Shown: positions 38,740-52,671, counted from the first letter of the stretch. The stretch is DNA of 64,000 nt from Boswellia sacra (GCA_013180625.2 SNVD02014559.1:26558-90557); one strand, 5' to 3'. The notes: generated by a model from the letters alone, not told the origin. Made by a program: numbers and translations.

Positions 38740-40330
38740 AACAAGTTCATTCTTTTGCCATTCTTAAGGAATTTCTTTGTGCATCTAAAGATTTTTTTTT
38801 AAGTAATTGTTCATATTACTATTCTTTTGACTCACATGTTTATCTATTTTTTTTTATTTCACTCTATCTACAGCAATCAAAGAAGAAGGTAGGCAACTTT
38901 GATTATATATTTAAATTAATGCCCAATCAAATTATATAGAACATCATATAGATAATAAAATGTCTTTGATTATGTTGGTTATTGAGTTTATGGAAATTTT
39001 ATACTTGAAGTTTTTATTGTTTTATGTCTTGTAATTAAGAATGTTTTCTTATTTAGTAAAGTGAGTGTCCATTGAGAAATCATCAATTACAATAAGAATT
39101 ACTTTTAAATCAATTATGAATATAATAATTGATATCCTTTGTAGCCTTTGAACAGATTGAAAACTTCAATATAACTTCATTTGTTAAATATATATTTCGA
39201 GAGAAAGTTAAAGTACATCTATTGTAACTTTTATCCTAATGATATATATGGTACATTTATGTGATAGAGCAAGATTGATTCATCTCTAAACATTGACACC
39301 CTATGTTACATTATAGATATTGCACTTTGATATTTGCCTTGTATTCTCTGGATAGATTGGGCGGAAGTAGTTCCAAATGGCTTCTTACCCTCTTCTAGTG
39401 ACATTATGACTTGGTGGACAACTTCTAGTGCTTAAGAGGGACTATCTATTGTAGCAAAATGGATATGATCTAACATTATTTTGAATTTGTAATATGGGAC
39501 TTATCTGAGATCCGTTCTTGATTCTCCTTTGAGCCAAAAAGTTATTTTATCAAGTTTAACATTACAAGAATTATAAACTTGTTTCAACTTGACATAAAGA
39601 TTGCTCTTGATGATGGGCCTCTATTTATCAATAAGAAATTTCTAAATTGATAAACTTTGATTTTCAATAGAAAATGTGTAAAACTAGAGCCTTTTCTGAA
39701 TGTTTTGACCATGATCAGCTCTAGATGCAACCGTATGAGAGGTTTTAAGTTAACAAATGTTTTACAAGTATAGAAAAGAAAAAAAAAAACAAAAAATAGC
39801 TTCACTTCATTCGTCTATGCTTCTTTGCAAGATTCTCAAAAATCTAATGCATATCAGCAGATGTGCATTTGATAGGTCAAAAGACTACTACCAAAAGAAA
39901 TTTGTTAAGTGATATATTTGGAAACAATGAACTCATAGTCCAAAGAAAAAAGTATCAACTTCCACAATAGTCTGCAACACTCTACATACTTAAGTTGCAT
40001 AAAGTAATCTATAATTTGAGATAAATCTGTAAGTTAAGCAACCAAGACACACCAGGAAGGTACAAAACTTATCCTTCATGTATACAATATCATTCAAAAT
40101 CTTTATTTTCTCTATATCACCAAGTTTATTGAGAAAATTTAACTTAGCACCCTCTTATTATTGCAACTTTTCTTCTCTCTTTTGTTTTGCCGTTTTCTCA
40201 TACTCCGCTATTGAATCCTCATTGTTTAGAAGGTAACCAATATGCTTGGTTGTACATATCTAAGCATTTTCCGCATTGCAAGCACTAAAGAGTTGCTTAT
40301 GGTTTTAAGCTCAATAATGATAATCAAAAA
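38740..40330. other. AT-rich intergenic DNA, nothing recognised
   Basis: No coding frame, inverted ends or long repeats were seen. Confidence 0.4.
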
Positions 40331-40339
40331 AACCAAGTC

Positions 40340-41960
40340 AAAACAGGGTATGGTATATGTAAAGTGATGAAAACCAGAGCTCGGGATGGAAATCGAGGGA
40401 AACAAGAGTTAGGTTTTTTGTGCCTAAGGTTGTGTAGCAGTTTAAATTGGTGCAAGCCACTTTAATCCAGTGTGCGCTAGTTCTTTCTGGCATGTGCCAC
40501 TCCTTGCTATCATGGGCCAGCTGTGCTATAGTATATGAAAAACTCATTTTTTGAGGAGAAAGAGGTTGGTACCCATTCTTAGGATGCGCGTTGAGAGAAT
40601 TCTTGATTCTAATAGCTTTAAACACAATTTTCTACCATTTTGATTATTTATGTGAGCTTTTGAGCCTTTTCCTTGTGAGTTTTGTATACTCTAACCATGT
40701 TTTGATGATTTGGTGAGCTCGATGGCAATGAATGCATTGCCACCCTTGTCTTTATGATTATATGAATATGTTAACATGTTTTTATGCTTCTTTTGGTGTT
40801 TTTATGATTCTCTATACATTTGGATTGATATATGTGATTTCCATGAGTTTTGACGTGTCTTTTGAATATGGGTTTTATTTTTATGACTTTACATGCTTTG
40901 TTTTACCATTTTCATGCCATGATATGACTATACAAACACTTTTTATGCCATTTTTTTTATTTATTACGAGTTTTGACATTTTATTATGATTTTTGTGAGT
41001 TTTAATGTCTTTTTCATGGTTTATATGCTTAGAAATGCATGTTAGGCCTTATTCCCATATGGTAGTTTAGGATACATGTGTGTTTCCTTACATTTTGAGA
41101 AGTTTTTATGCATGATAATATATGGATAGTGGGCTGTCCACTTTTGATTTATTGTTCCTTGGTTGTTTAATTCAATTTGCATGTGGGAAATGATGCCCGT
41201 GGGTAGTCTTAACATGGTTGAGTGCTTAGTACTATTTTTATCCATCTTTGCATGTTTATTGTATATGAATAGTGGGCTGTCCATGTTGAGTTTGTTTGAT
41301 AGTGAGTGTTTAATTTAGTTTGTATGATGAAAATGATGCTTGTAGTTAGTGTAAGCATGTTTATAGGTTTAAAGCCGTTTTCATTTTCATTGAGATGTTA
41401 AATATGCATGAAAAGTGGGCTATTTTGATGTGTTTACTTGTTACACCATGTTCATGTGTTGTTTACTTGATTTATGATGTTTAATAAGTAAGAAATGCAT
41501 GTTAGACAAGTAGTGTGGAAGGTGCTCATGTGTTTAGATAAGTTTCATACAATTCACTCTCCTTTTGATGATGAATATTAGAGTCTAAACTTTAAATGCT
41601 ATTATTATGTTGCTGATGATGCCTTGAGGAGATTGTTGGAAATACGAGCAAGCAAGTCGCGAGTGGCCTCACATTGTTGGTGAGGCGCCCATTGCTCATG
41701 TTGCCAATTTTTATCGAATGAGATGATTTGGAGATGTTGACGGTATGCAGACTTGCATTGAGGGTGAGATTGGAGGTTCGGTTGGATCAAACCTTTAAAG
41801 AGGGGCTTGGGAAGTAAGGGATTGGACTTCCATCACTCGAAACTTTTTCCCGTTGTTAAATTATACCCAGGTGGCAACCCCCAATACAACTCTCTCGGGG
41901 TAGCCTAGCCTCCATGGCTCGAGCCCCTGTAGACCCCTCTATCCACGCTCATCTATAAAG
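40340..41960 (-). repeat. Unclassified repeat family, copy 2 (inverted)
   Basis: The block near 41600-41950 contains TACCCAGGTGGCAAC, the reverse complement of the CACCTGGGTAAC-type head of the copy at 14.7 kb, and a matching 'GGGAAGTAAGGG' section. The low-complexity T-rich body (40640-41560, many TTTTATGATT words) and a GC-richer tail (40340-40600) follow in the reverse order expected for an inverted copy. It is diverged; borders are approximate. Confidence 0.45.
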
Positions 41961-43190
41961 GGTATCCCTCCAATTTTTGGAAAGAAATAGTGATTTACTT
42001 TTTGAAATAGGGATTTACTTTTTGAAATAGGGATATCAGACACTAGATTGTCTCAAAGAAGACAAGTAGTATGTGAATTTTTATCATTAATGCATTGATT
42101 TGAATAGACTGTCTTCTCAAAACTTTATCTAGGATAAAGCATCATAAAGATAATAACATGTCTTTTTATTTTTTCTTCTACTTAAGACCTATTTCTCTGA
42201 TCTCATATTTCCATTTTTCTGATAGGACACATTTATCCTATGCCAATTGCTAATGACCCTGTTACAACTTGTATCACGTAAATGAAGTGGATCTCGTAGA
42301 AAGACATGATAACCATAGATCAAACCTATTCCATTTTTATAGTGTAACCATTCAAAATCAATATAAACATCCATATATTCTTCTAGGAAAAGAATTTTCA
42401 AAGTCTTACTAAATGACTAATTGCTGAAAATTAGATAGTTCCAAAGTTGCAATTCCTTCAATTCAAAAAGCCAAATTTTGATAAAATATCAAAATTGTGC
42501 ACACATACTTAGTCTTTCTATAAAAAAAAAAAAAAAAACTCATAAAATCTAAGGTTCCAATTAGTGCAATTACCTAAATTGACTAAAATTGAATTGTAAC
42601 ATATCAATGATAAGCAAGTTTAATGTCTATGGCAAAAAGCCTAATTCCAAACCTAACTCCAAACATTGCATATAGTATAGCATATATGATAAAAGTGTAA
42701 TACATAATTATAATAATTTAATCATTTCTATAGTCATGAACACTAAAGAACAAAATAAAGTGTGTATCTCAAGTTCACTAACTCAAATATGAAAAAACAA
42801 ACAAACAAACAAAGAAAACTATGAAAACTAAAAAATACAGTAGTGGTAGTCGAGGTATGGTGGTAGTGCATATGAGTCACTTGCTGGACACAAAAATCAA
42901 TTACGATTAGCAACTCGAGCATTAAACACCACCTACCCCATTTTTTTAAAAAAATAATAAGAATATAACATAAATGTTATATTGTCAGTTACATAGAAAA
43001 CTCCATCATAGTAACAGATGTATCACAAATAATTGGTCAACTGCAATAAATAATATGAAAAGGAAATGTATATATTCTAGTTTTCCTATAAAGAAATGCA
43101 TAAAATTGTCAATATTGAATATTAAATTGATGTAGTATATGAACTTACAATTTATTATGGCACTGCTGTTGCGATTTTTTATATCTTTTG
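41961..43190. other. AT-rich intergenic DNA, nothing recognised
   Basis: A short tandem duplication (ATTTACTTTTTGAAATAGGG, about 41992-42027) and poly-A runs are present. No coding frame is supported. Confidence 0.4.
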
Positions 43191-45550
43191 ATGCACTTAA
43201 TTATAAAAAAATTTTGTATTTTGCATTATCATTGTGAAAGGAGAATTGATCATTACATTGTTCATAACGACTATGAAGTAGAAACATCTGTATTTGTGAT
43301 AGGGATTGCGCAAACTCTTTGGCATGGAAACCATTATTATTGTTGGTACTTGTTGTTTGTAACATATGCTCGAAAGATGCACTTTTTCTTTTTTCAGAAA
43401 AAAAATCCGTGAACTCCTTATGATCATGTCGGCATGATCGCTTTGTGTGGCTGGTTTGTTTATAGTTCTTGCAACGCCTTTGCTTTCCACTATCTTGCTT
43501 GTTTGGACAAGGAGAGCCCTTTTAGCGTTTACTTTAGTTGAGTCTTGAATAGTGTTTCGTCTGTTTGTGTATAATCATTCATAGGTGAGAAGGTAAACTC
43601 ATTTTTCATCAAAACTTGCATCTTTAACATCAACTGGTGAATGTCTTGTTTGGCCCCACTGAATCCAATAGAAGTTGGTGATGCATTTTTGCATGCATTT
43701 ACTAATGTACCATATCTTATTTCAATGGTTTGCTCATAAGGTAGACTAGTCGGAATTTCTATGTTTCTAACTTTGATAGATTTTGTCTATCATGACATGA
43801 TCATAGAAATTGAAGAGTGAGTTAAATGTTCTGCCTTCATAACTGCAAAAGAGTAGGTATACCATCTATCTCATACAACTTACATGAGCAAAAAATAATA
43901 GTACTTGATACATGGAACACAATTATCCATATGTTATGACTTTGCTTAAAATTTGGTGATGTTGTAAATCCTCCACCGCCTTCAGAAACAGAAGAATCGA
44001 TTATCAGTAGGCCCTCCTCTTGAATCTTTTCTTTAAACAACTTGAAAAATTGCCTTATGTATACATTCATAGCATGTTCCTCATAATTCTAAAGACGTGT
44101 GCATAGAACTAGATGAGTGTTGAAAGACTCGTAAGCTTCAATGTTCCTTAACCTCATCAACAATCTATCTATTTGAAAAACGAATTCAAACAATTTAAGC
44201 TTACATTGGAAGAATTAACTTAAGTTAGAATTCATGCTTTCACATCTTTGAGTACTCTATATACCAGCCATGAAATTACCCTCTAAAAAAGTTTCGACCC
44301 GATGAGAACATCCCTATAAATTTTGTTTGCCTATTTATTCGAACCCAAATTGTAGGTATCGATAAGTCCAAACCATTTTTTGTCAAACTCTTCTAAAGTC
44401 ACCATATAGGTCAATAAGCAATCCTTAAAATGTTGTATGAAATTCACATACTTTATATACTGTTGGGCATTTTTTTCCAAGTGTAACAACATAACAAGCA
44501 CACAGATTCAAGCATGATTTTGTTTATTGCATTTCTCATTTCCTTATCACCATTTGTAATGACTGCTTTAGGTTTTTTATTGTCCATTGTGAAAAAAAAG
44601 TCTCTAAGAGCCTTACATATGTATTAACCATTTCATCAGACAGTAATGCAAAACCGAAAACTATTGTCTTTGGATGGTTATTGCAACCAACAAGAGAAAA
44701 TAAAGGCTTGTTGTAAGCATTTTTCTCTATGTAGAATAAAAAAAAAAAGAACATATATAAAGCAATGGTAATCACACTGTCAATTACTGTCGCACTAAAA
44801 CAAATTTGGAAGTTTATTTTCTTCAACAATTGTGTACCAAAAAACAATCTCAGATCCATCTCTTGTTTAGTTAATAGTTATGAAATAATTGTCTTAGAGT
44901 CATTAATTTCATTGCAGAGATAGGTGTAGTCAATTTTGTAAATCTTTACGAATGAAACCAACCTTTTTATATATAACAGATTGGTTAGCAATATAGTCCG
45001 TTACTTGAAATGTTTTAATTCCAATGCGATGAAGAGATTTTGCGACTACAAAATCAGAGTCTTGAACAAATTAATGTGATTGCAAAAATTGGACATGATT
45101 TGGAGATGCTAATTCATTGTTATGACTACCAACAAAATCTTTTCCAACAAATTTTATAGATGACTGATCTAAATATACTTGAAAAGAAGCAATACATCCT
45201 TGTATAGTTATTGATGTAGGTTCATAGACCCTATCATATTTATCAAGCCACTTTGACAACCTATACACTTGTTTTGAACATAACCACCTTCTCACTATTA
45301 TTTGGCCTTGCTTGTTCTTTTCAAGGGTATTTTTCCTTATGATAAATCCCATGACCTTAAGAGTATTTAGAATAAAATTACTCTGCCTCATTTATTGAGT
45401 CAAACTATGTACCAATCATATCAGATTTTGAAAGTTGATTACTACCACCAATAAATGAAGATAATTGAGATGTTCAAATATCTTGAGATTCTATTGGTTC
45501 ATCTGATTTAAATCAAAAATCGGATAGTTCTTTTTCCATACTAGTACTGT
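43190..45550 (-). pseudogene. FAR1/FRS-type (MULE-derived transposase family) pseudogene
   Basis: Read leftwards. 45391-45071 is the FAR1 DNA-binding domain (GFIIRKNTLEKNKQG, VRRWLCSK, and the HNNELASP segment in place of the usual HNHELA). 44859-44536 is the MULE transposase core (FSLVGCNNHPKTIVFGFALL, then DEMVNTYVRLLETF). 44070-43837 is the C-terminal part with a SWIM-like CSCKLYEIDGI. Many frameshifts and stops lie between these blocks. Such genes are either domesticated FRS transcription factors or Jittery/FAR1-type MULE transposases. With no intact frame the original role cannot be told apart. Confidence 0.72.
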
Positions 45551-46129
45551 GTAAATGATCAAACGGTGGAATGTAATCATCATTTAGATAAAAAATGAGT
45601 AGCTTTAGTATAGCCTTCGGACATATCACTCATTATTTCTGCAACTATTTATACATGTTTATATGTAAGTGTGCATGTGTGTGTGTGTCTCAAATCCTTA
45701 AATTACAAACAAGAGACTCCATAATCAAAAAATAAATAAAATTAAGAACTTTGAATTTTTAAATACCATGAAAAATTAGATTTATAAAACATGATATCAT
45801 AAGGATTTACATAAAGTTTCATCCAATTGAACTTTCAATATATATTGAAGATTTAGTTGAACGTTAAGTACTTGTGTTTTCTTTGTTGTCTTACATGTGT
45901 GACATAGTAACACAATGGTGTTTGATTTCATCAAACAATAAATATGTCTATTTTGGTCTTTAAGGAAAGACTAGTATGTGAATGAACTTCTAGGGGAGGG
46001 TGAATATGTATTTATGAAAATGGCTAAAGCAATTATCTTAGAATTTTGAGTGTCAACTCAAGAAATACAGTAGAGAATGCTACATTGATTCGAGACATAT
46101 AACTACAACACATGGAATAATATTCAATG

Positions 46130-46798
46130 TGACATGCTGGAAAAATGGTACAAGTTTACCTCTAGCAATTTTGGAATACCCCAGCGAAAACTACTTTGAG
46201 CAGGGCTTTCATCCCATTCTAAGCTTTTACGACCACGACACTGTGTCAAAGCCTCTTTCAAAACTTGAGCGAACACAAACAAGCCATGAAGGCAAGTTTG
46301 GAGAGTGATCATGGAGTTGCCTCCAAAGTTTCTTTTGAGACACAACGAATGTGGACAATCTGATCCCGTGCTTCAAGACCTAAAGTATCATTTTCTCTTT
46401 AGAGACGGGGTCTGGGAAGTTAGGTTTGAGCCTTCGACCCACTCGGACATAGATTCATTGTTATAGCCCACTTAAGGTTGGTTCATTTTAATCATGCATT
46501 GTCTGATTTTATTCTTTTAAGCATATGAGGTGATCAACACAAAAACAATTCAAGTCAAACAAAGAAAGAGGGAGCAAAATGGATTACAATTCCTTGCAAA
46601 CACAAGGAAAAGGAAGAAGATTACAACATATCTCAAAAGTACATAAAATAAAGGAAATAGATAACTCCTAACGAGTAACAATTGTGAAAATACACAAGTA
46701 ATGTCATACGAATAAACAAATAAATAAATGCAAAAAAAAAAGTTCATGACAAGCCAACAAAAGCACATAAGAAAGGTCATACAATTAATCATAACATC

Positions 46799-46858
<60 letters not shown>

Positions 46859-48000
46859 TGCATAAAAGAAAGGTAGAAGAGGAGAGCAAATACATCATGA
46901 ATAAAAGAGGGAACGCAAAAGCATAATATGATAATCTAAAAAACATATAAAAACCTATATAAGCAGTGCATAACATAGATGTAGGCATAAGAGAAGCAAA
47001 AACTCATGGTATAATTATAAGAAGTATATTATAAAAGATGCATAATCAAGAAGTATGAAACATGCAATTGTAGTGAAAGCATACAATTATGTCATGAAGG
47101 AATAAAGAAAAGAAACAATAATAAGAAAAGAAAGGTAGAAGAAGGAACACATGCACATATGATAAGCAAAGCCAACATAGAAAAGAGAAGAACAGGGTAT
47201 AACTATAAAGGAAATTTATCGTGGCATAGCTAAAAATATAGGAAAAGAAAAGAAGAACACGAGCATAAACCGAAATATACTTCTAAAGAAAAATAAACCC
47301 TAAACATGCTCCTAAACAAACATAAACCCTTGCCCACTTCTAAACAAAAATAAACCGTAGCATGCTTTTAAACAAATATAAAGCCTTGCATGGTTCTACA
47401 AAACATACACCCTAACAAGCTTCTAAAAATAATATTAAAATTAACAAGTGAAAAGAAAAGAGAGGCCTACCTCATGATGCTTCACAACATAGCTAGCAAC
47501 ATAAATGAACACATTAAAATAATCAAGAATAGAATAAAATAAGTAAATTGCCCTCAGGATGCACATTTTTTAGGTTTTAAGCAAAGAAAACTTTCGAACT
47601 TGAAAAAATATTAAACTAGAAATGCTCTAAAGATTGCTCTCAAGTGTTGGTTGGAATGCTTTTCGAATGTCCTGGGAAGGGTGCCTAGGAGGCCTTTAAA
47701 TATGTTGTCTATGAGGAATCAAAGAATTGTCCAAACTAAACTATATTCGAACTGGATAGCCAATCGACCATGTCAATGTGATGGCTAGCTATGCACAATG
47801 ATGGTCGGTTGTGACACACTTACGACTGGCTATTCCAACCGCTGCTAACCAAAAACATCAGAAAACCCTAGGTTCATTGGTGGTGCAAAGAGAAGACCAA
47901 CTGTCCTACCACAACCAGTAACCTGATGTTTGGATTAGGGCTTTCAGGATGTTTTGGTGTTAGGGGCTATATTAGAACATTTTTCTTTGCTCTATGTCAT
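46130..48000 (+). repeat. Unclassified repeat family, copy 3
   Basis: The head (46170-46480) has CTTTCATCCCATTCTAAGC, CCACGACAC, GGGAAGTTAGGTTTGAGCC and CCTTCGACCCACTCGGAC, matching in order the 14.7-kb copy (CTTCCATCCCACTTTAAG, CCACGACAT, GAGAAGTTAGGTATGGATC, CTTCGATCCGCTC). The body (46550-47460) is A-rich and low-complexity with an (AAT)n array. The tail begins with a CCCTCAGG junction near 47551. No coding frame. Confidence 0.6.
46797..46856. repeat. (AAT)n microsatellite
   Basis: About 19 uninterrupted ATA/AAT units in the A-rich body of repeat copy 3. The poly-Leu open frame over it is an artefact. Confidence 0.95.
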
Positions 48001-49229
48001 CCGTTTATCATTATCAGGCTTTAAAACTGTAGCAAAAAATTCAGTGCTTACAACTATTATGAATGACACCTTGATCAAACTTATTAATATGAATATAAAT
48101 ATTGAAGCATCCAAGTAATCTCTCAACCATCATCACAATTTCAGAGGAAAGGTAATTGCACAGGTTCAAGCATGTGAAAGCTACTATTTTTGTATTAATT
48201 AGTTAAATGAGCATCACCCTCCTCCTTTCTAACTCCTAGCTCCTAGCCCTTAGCTACTTCTGGGCTTCTAGCTCCTAACAAAAAAGGTAGCTACTTGCTC
48301 TAAAAAAAGTAGGCTTGGCTTACTCTTTCAACCAATGGCTAAAGCCGATAAAGGCCTTAAGCCCAAGTTCTAACACCAGAGCTTCGAAAGATGGTCAGGG
48401 TTTTTATTCCAAGCTACCACACTAGATGCGCATGTGGATGTAGTGGTCGACCTAGAGTGCCTCTATTCTATACTATAAATAAGGCCTAAGAGCTCTTTGT
48501 TTTATGGCAGAGCGACGCCAAGGAATTGAATCACAATGGATTAAAACCTTTATTTTCCTTCCAATTAGTGAAATTTTATCTGTTTCTTTGATTTTTATTT
48601 ATGTCTATTTCAGCAATTTCATTTAGAACTATTATAAAAACAATTTTTGTACGAAATAATGGGTGTTTAGAGCTTTTTTTTTGCGTAGATAGCCTTACCT
48701 AAATTTTATCATTCATTGATTGAAAAATTTATAGTTAATAATAAAATGAGATACATTAATAATATAACATAATCTCATAATGCATAACATAAGATACATT
48801 AAATAATAATCAAATGTCTATGACATGTTGTAATGAATAAATTATAAGAGCCAAAATGAAATTACCTTTAAAAAAAATGCATAATAAGTGCACAATACTC
48901 GCTGCACAATTCATCCATGTTGATCGCATGATTTTATTTTCCAAGTTATGAACCAAGTTGAAAACTTGAAGAGCATTTTTATATTCAACATGTTAGGACC
49001 TTTAGAATTGTATCCAATTGATATTTAAGTTAATTTGAATATGCAAAAGAGAAAGAAACAACAAAGGAGCCTAAAAAACAAAAGAATATTAATATATAAT
49101 ATGTGATCTACTAATATATAGGTGATATGCAAGGATTCGATATGATCAGCTATACCATAAATATGGTGCGTCATATCACATGGAAAGATGTGTCCTTTGC
49201 AAAAGGGACACATTCATTGGATTTTGCGT
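48001..49229. other. Intergenic DNA, nothing recognised
   Basis: Contains a short run of CTAGCTCCTAGC-like words (48225-48275) and AT-rich sequence. No gene or element ends are supported. Confidence 0.4.
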
Positions 49230-50715
49230 ATAATTGCAAATAACCATGTGAGCGGCCGCACTTGCCCCTAGCTCCTTGCGTGGGCTCCCCTTCAGGCACC
49301 CAAAGGGCGTACGGACCAAGTCACGAAGACAGGGCCTAGAGAATGAATCAAAGTCACCATTCGGGTAAATAACCATGAGAAAATTTGGATGTCGATAACC
49401 GATGCCTGGCTTCGAAACTGACTGCCCATCATCCATTCAAAGATAAGTTTGGAAGTTAGGTATAGGTTACACTTGCCCAGAAGTTAATACGACCTCCACT
49501 ATGGGTTTACTGAGTTCTAAATTCTAAAATCACCAACGTTTACCCTCTCTGGATCCTAATTTTATTATACACAATCACTTTTCTAGTTATTACATATGGG
49601 TTGTTGACAGTTTATATATATATACATAGAAAGAGTGAGGAGAATTGATTACATTTCTACCAAACATGAGGGAAAGGATTGAGGATTACAACAATTTCTT
49701 ATAATAATTGCAATAAAAAGTAAATTATTACAAAATAGAGGGGTCTCAAATTATCCCTTCATCATAAAAAAAAGTATTAATAAACACAATTTAAATAAAC
49801 AGAATTTGAATTAAACCTTGCATTGATAATTAACTTAGTTATATCAAGCATAATTGATAATTAAATATCACATAATTAATCGCTAATTGACAACTAATTA
49901 ACCACTAGTTAACCACATAATTAACTACTAATTAACAACTAATTATTTACTAATCATGCATAATTAATGACTAATTAGCAACAAATTATCGATTAATTAA
50001 CTATGTAATTAACTACTAAACATGTTTAATTAAACTACTAATCATGGAAATTAATTTAATAATTAGCTATCACCAATCCTAAACTAAACATGACAATTAA
50101 CTACTAATTAATTGCCACTAATTCTAAATTAAACATGGCAATTAACTAATCTAATCCTAAACTAAGTATGGCATAATCATTTCTAATTATGCCTAAACAT
50201 GACAAACTAAACTAATCAGAATATTTAAACTAAAGAGGAGGCCCTCAGAAAACTTACCAAATTCTGAATTTAATCAGAAGCCAAATCTTTTACTAGCGTC
50301 GACAACCCAGAATTCTTCAGAGGATGCTGAGAACACCAAGAAGACACTGAAAAATATTTATACTAACGAGAGTTTCTAAAAATATTCAAAATCTCTTAGA
50401 AGATGAGTTTTTAGGTATCTTTGCACCCCAAAAATGCTTTTCAAGAATTAAGGGTCGGGGTCCTTTATATAGGCTCTCAAGAGCTTGAAAATGAGTTCTT
50501 TTCCCAATATGGGACTGTAGTTACATGCGCATGCTAATAAGGTCGTAGGCGTGCACCTATAAGGTTATGGGCGCGCGCCTCTGATTAGAGGCGTTACTAG
50601 GGTTTCAGAGGTTACAGGCAGCACTTTTGCCTAGGGGCGCACGCTTGTAATGTTAAAGTTGCCAGCCTTAGCTTACGGGCGCCAACCTGCCCCCCAACCT
50701 GCCCCCCAACCTAAC
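49230..50715 (+). repeat. Unclassified repeat family, copy 4
   Basis: The head (49240-49560) shares with the 14.7-kb copy the order GTCACGAAGACAGG, GATGTCGATAACCGA, CTGCCCATCATCCATTC and GGAAGTTAGGTATAGG. The body (49620-50220) is A-rich and dominated by TAATTAACTACTAATTA-type words. A junction GGCCCTCAG near 50241 and a GC-rich tail with GGGCGCGCGCC-type words and a TATATAGG box (50475) follow. Body words differ between copies while the block order is constant. Confidence 0.6.
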
Positions 50716-50720
50716 ACCAC

Positions 50721-51041
50721 TAGGGGTGTTCAAAAATCCTCGACCCGATCCAACCCGACCCGTCCCGATCGGGTTGGTCGGGTTTTTTTCGGGTCGGTAT
50801 TAAATAGTGACCCGAATCGGGTTAAAATAATCGGGTTTGAACAGTGTCGGGTTGCAAATCAGGTTTGGATATTTGACCTAATTAAATTAAACCCGATCTG
50901 ACCCAATCCGACCCGATCGGGTTTTTGTCGGGTCGGTATTGAATAGTAACCCGAATCGGGTTAAAATAATCGGGTTTGAACAGTATCGTGTTGTGATCGG
51001 TATGGGAAAACTCGATCCGACCCGACCCGTGAACACCCTTA
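50721..51041. mobile_element. hAT MITE, 321 bp, with perfect 8-bp target duplication
   Basis: Left end TAGGGGTGTTCAAAAA, right end (inverted) TAAGGGTGTTCACGGG. The flanks AACACCAC (50713-50720) and AACACCAC (51042-51049) are identical, the hAT-type 8-bp duplication. The interior holds two direct copies of a segment of about 120 bp rich in CGGGTCGG words. It has no coding capacity; it would be moved by a hAT transposase in trans. Confidence 0.93.
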
Positions 51042-51059
51042 AACACCACCACTCCTCCA

Positions 51060-51690
51060 CCCCCACCCTACGATGACCTTACTACGAAGGTCGATCCGTG
51101 ATGCATCGGACATATATAATTTGTAGGGTCTTGACCATTCACCCCACCGATATTGCACCAGTCCTAAGCTTACTTGGCTTTTTTTACCTCATTCTTGGTG
51201 TTTGATTCTCGATGTCCTTGTTAGTCTAGGAAGGACTTCTGATTACTATCTTTGGTTATCATCATTGGGTCACTAGTTGGTTATTTACAGCTATATGTAG
51301 TTACATTTCCTAAGGGACATGATGATATCTAGTGTCTCTTGGGTATTTATAAATACCCAGGCTTGGCAAGATGTTGATTCATTCCAAATATACTTCCTTA
51401 ACTTACTATTTCCTTAAATGTACCCAAAAGCCTAAGCAGTAGTTTGATCAATGTTAGAATTCTTCAGTAGTATTAGAACCAGGTTACAATACCCAATTTG
51501 TCAACAAGGGAATCGACTTCAAGTAATGTTGTACATAATCCAAGGCCTTTGGAATTGTCGAGGGATTTGACCCATTACGATTTCATGACTTTCTTCGGGC
51601 ATCTGCAAGGCAATATTCCAGAGGCCGAGGATCCAAAATTTTGCTACTCTTCACAATCCAAGTGTATCGTATCATCAGACTCATTTTAAC
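51060..51690 (+). mobile_element. LTR-like fragment with decayed primer site
   Basis: 51338-51362 has a TATA-like GGGTATTTATAAATACCC. At 51468-51486 the sequence AGTATTAGAACCAGGTT resembles a decayed TGGTATCAGAGCCAGGTT primer site. Just after it a short open frame starts (51498-51689, 63 aa, unrecognised), as gag would. No second LTR is in the window. A truncated retroelement is likely but not proven. Confidence 0.35.
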
Positions 51691-52671
51691 AACTATCCAT
51701 GTCGACTAATTCTACCCCGTTAGTTGTAAGTTTATTTATTAAGTTTTTTTATATAATATTTAAATAATTGTTGTAGTACACATTTGTAGCTACATTAAGA
51801 TATCGTATTATTAGGTGTAGATATTATCATTATTTGTTTTTTTATGGTTTATTATTTTTTAAAATTTTTTGAATTTTAAAAATAATATTTGATTGATATT
51901 GATTTAAATGCATTGGTAAATGCGTGTTTTCAAGAAATTTCAGGTGAAATTTTGAGTTATTTAAAAAGAGAAAGTGTGAATATTAAAAATAGCTTTGAAA
52001 ATTAAAAGCAATATAATATAAAAAATAGAAAAGGAAAGAGTGTTAGAAAATAAAAAATTATCAAAATTTAAAATAAAAAGTGTCACACTAGAGTATCTGC
52101 TAGTTAGTTAAGTAAATAAGGTGAAATTAGGAGCTAATATGCAAAATATTAAAAGAACTTAATCGCAAAATGATACGCAAAGTCTATTATATACATACGT
52201 CCTTCTCTCGTTGAAAAGCCTTAGAGGGATCAATATGAGAATAGTACGATATTTTGGTGGTAACATAATTTTTTTTAATTTCTAACCTAGGGAGGTTAGG
52301 GCTTTCTATGCCTCGACATTGCTATGATAAGATGTAACATACTATGACATCGCTTAAAAATTTGACACCCTTATTAGATGATTGTCCATATCAATGGCAA
52401 TGTTATCGCAAAACGCAATATTTAGGTTTCGATTTATACTTACTGGAGCTTGTTAGATTTGGGCCGACAATCTCTTGGACTGATTAGGGCTTTTCGATAA
52501 TAATCTCGTATGGGATGGATCTTGTCATTTATGTTTCTCTTTGGAACTTTTGGGCTCTAGAAATCTTTATCCAGCACTCTTAATTCTACAAATACAAATG
52601 TATAAATCATATAATATCACTTGACAACTTGATATCTTATTATTATTATTATTATTAGATGTTTATCTTTT
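51691..52671. other. AT-rich intergenic DNA
   Basis: No coding frame or clear element ends. A (TTA)n microsatellite lies at about 52638-52657. Confidence 0.4.

Noticed and set aside
46797..46988. Minus-strand frame ending in poly-Leu
   Set aside because: Translation of the (AAT)n microsatellite.
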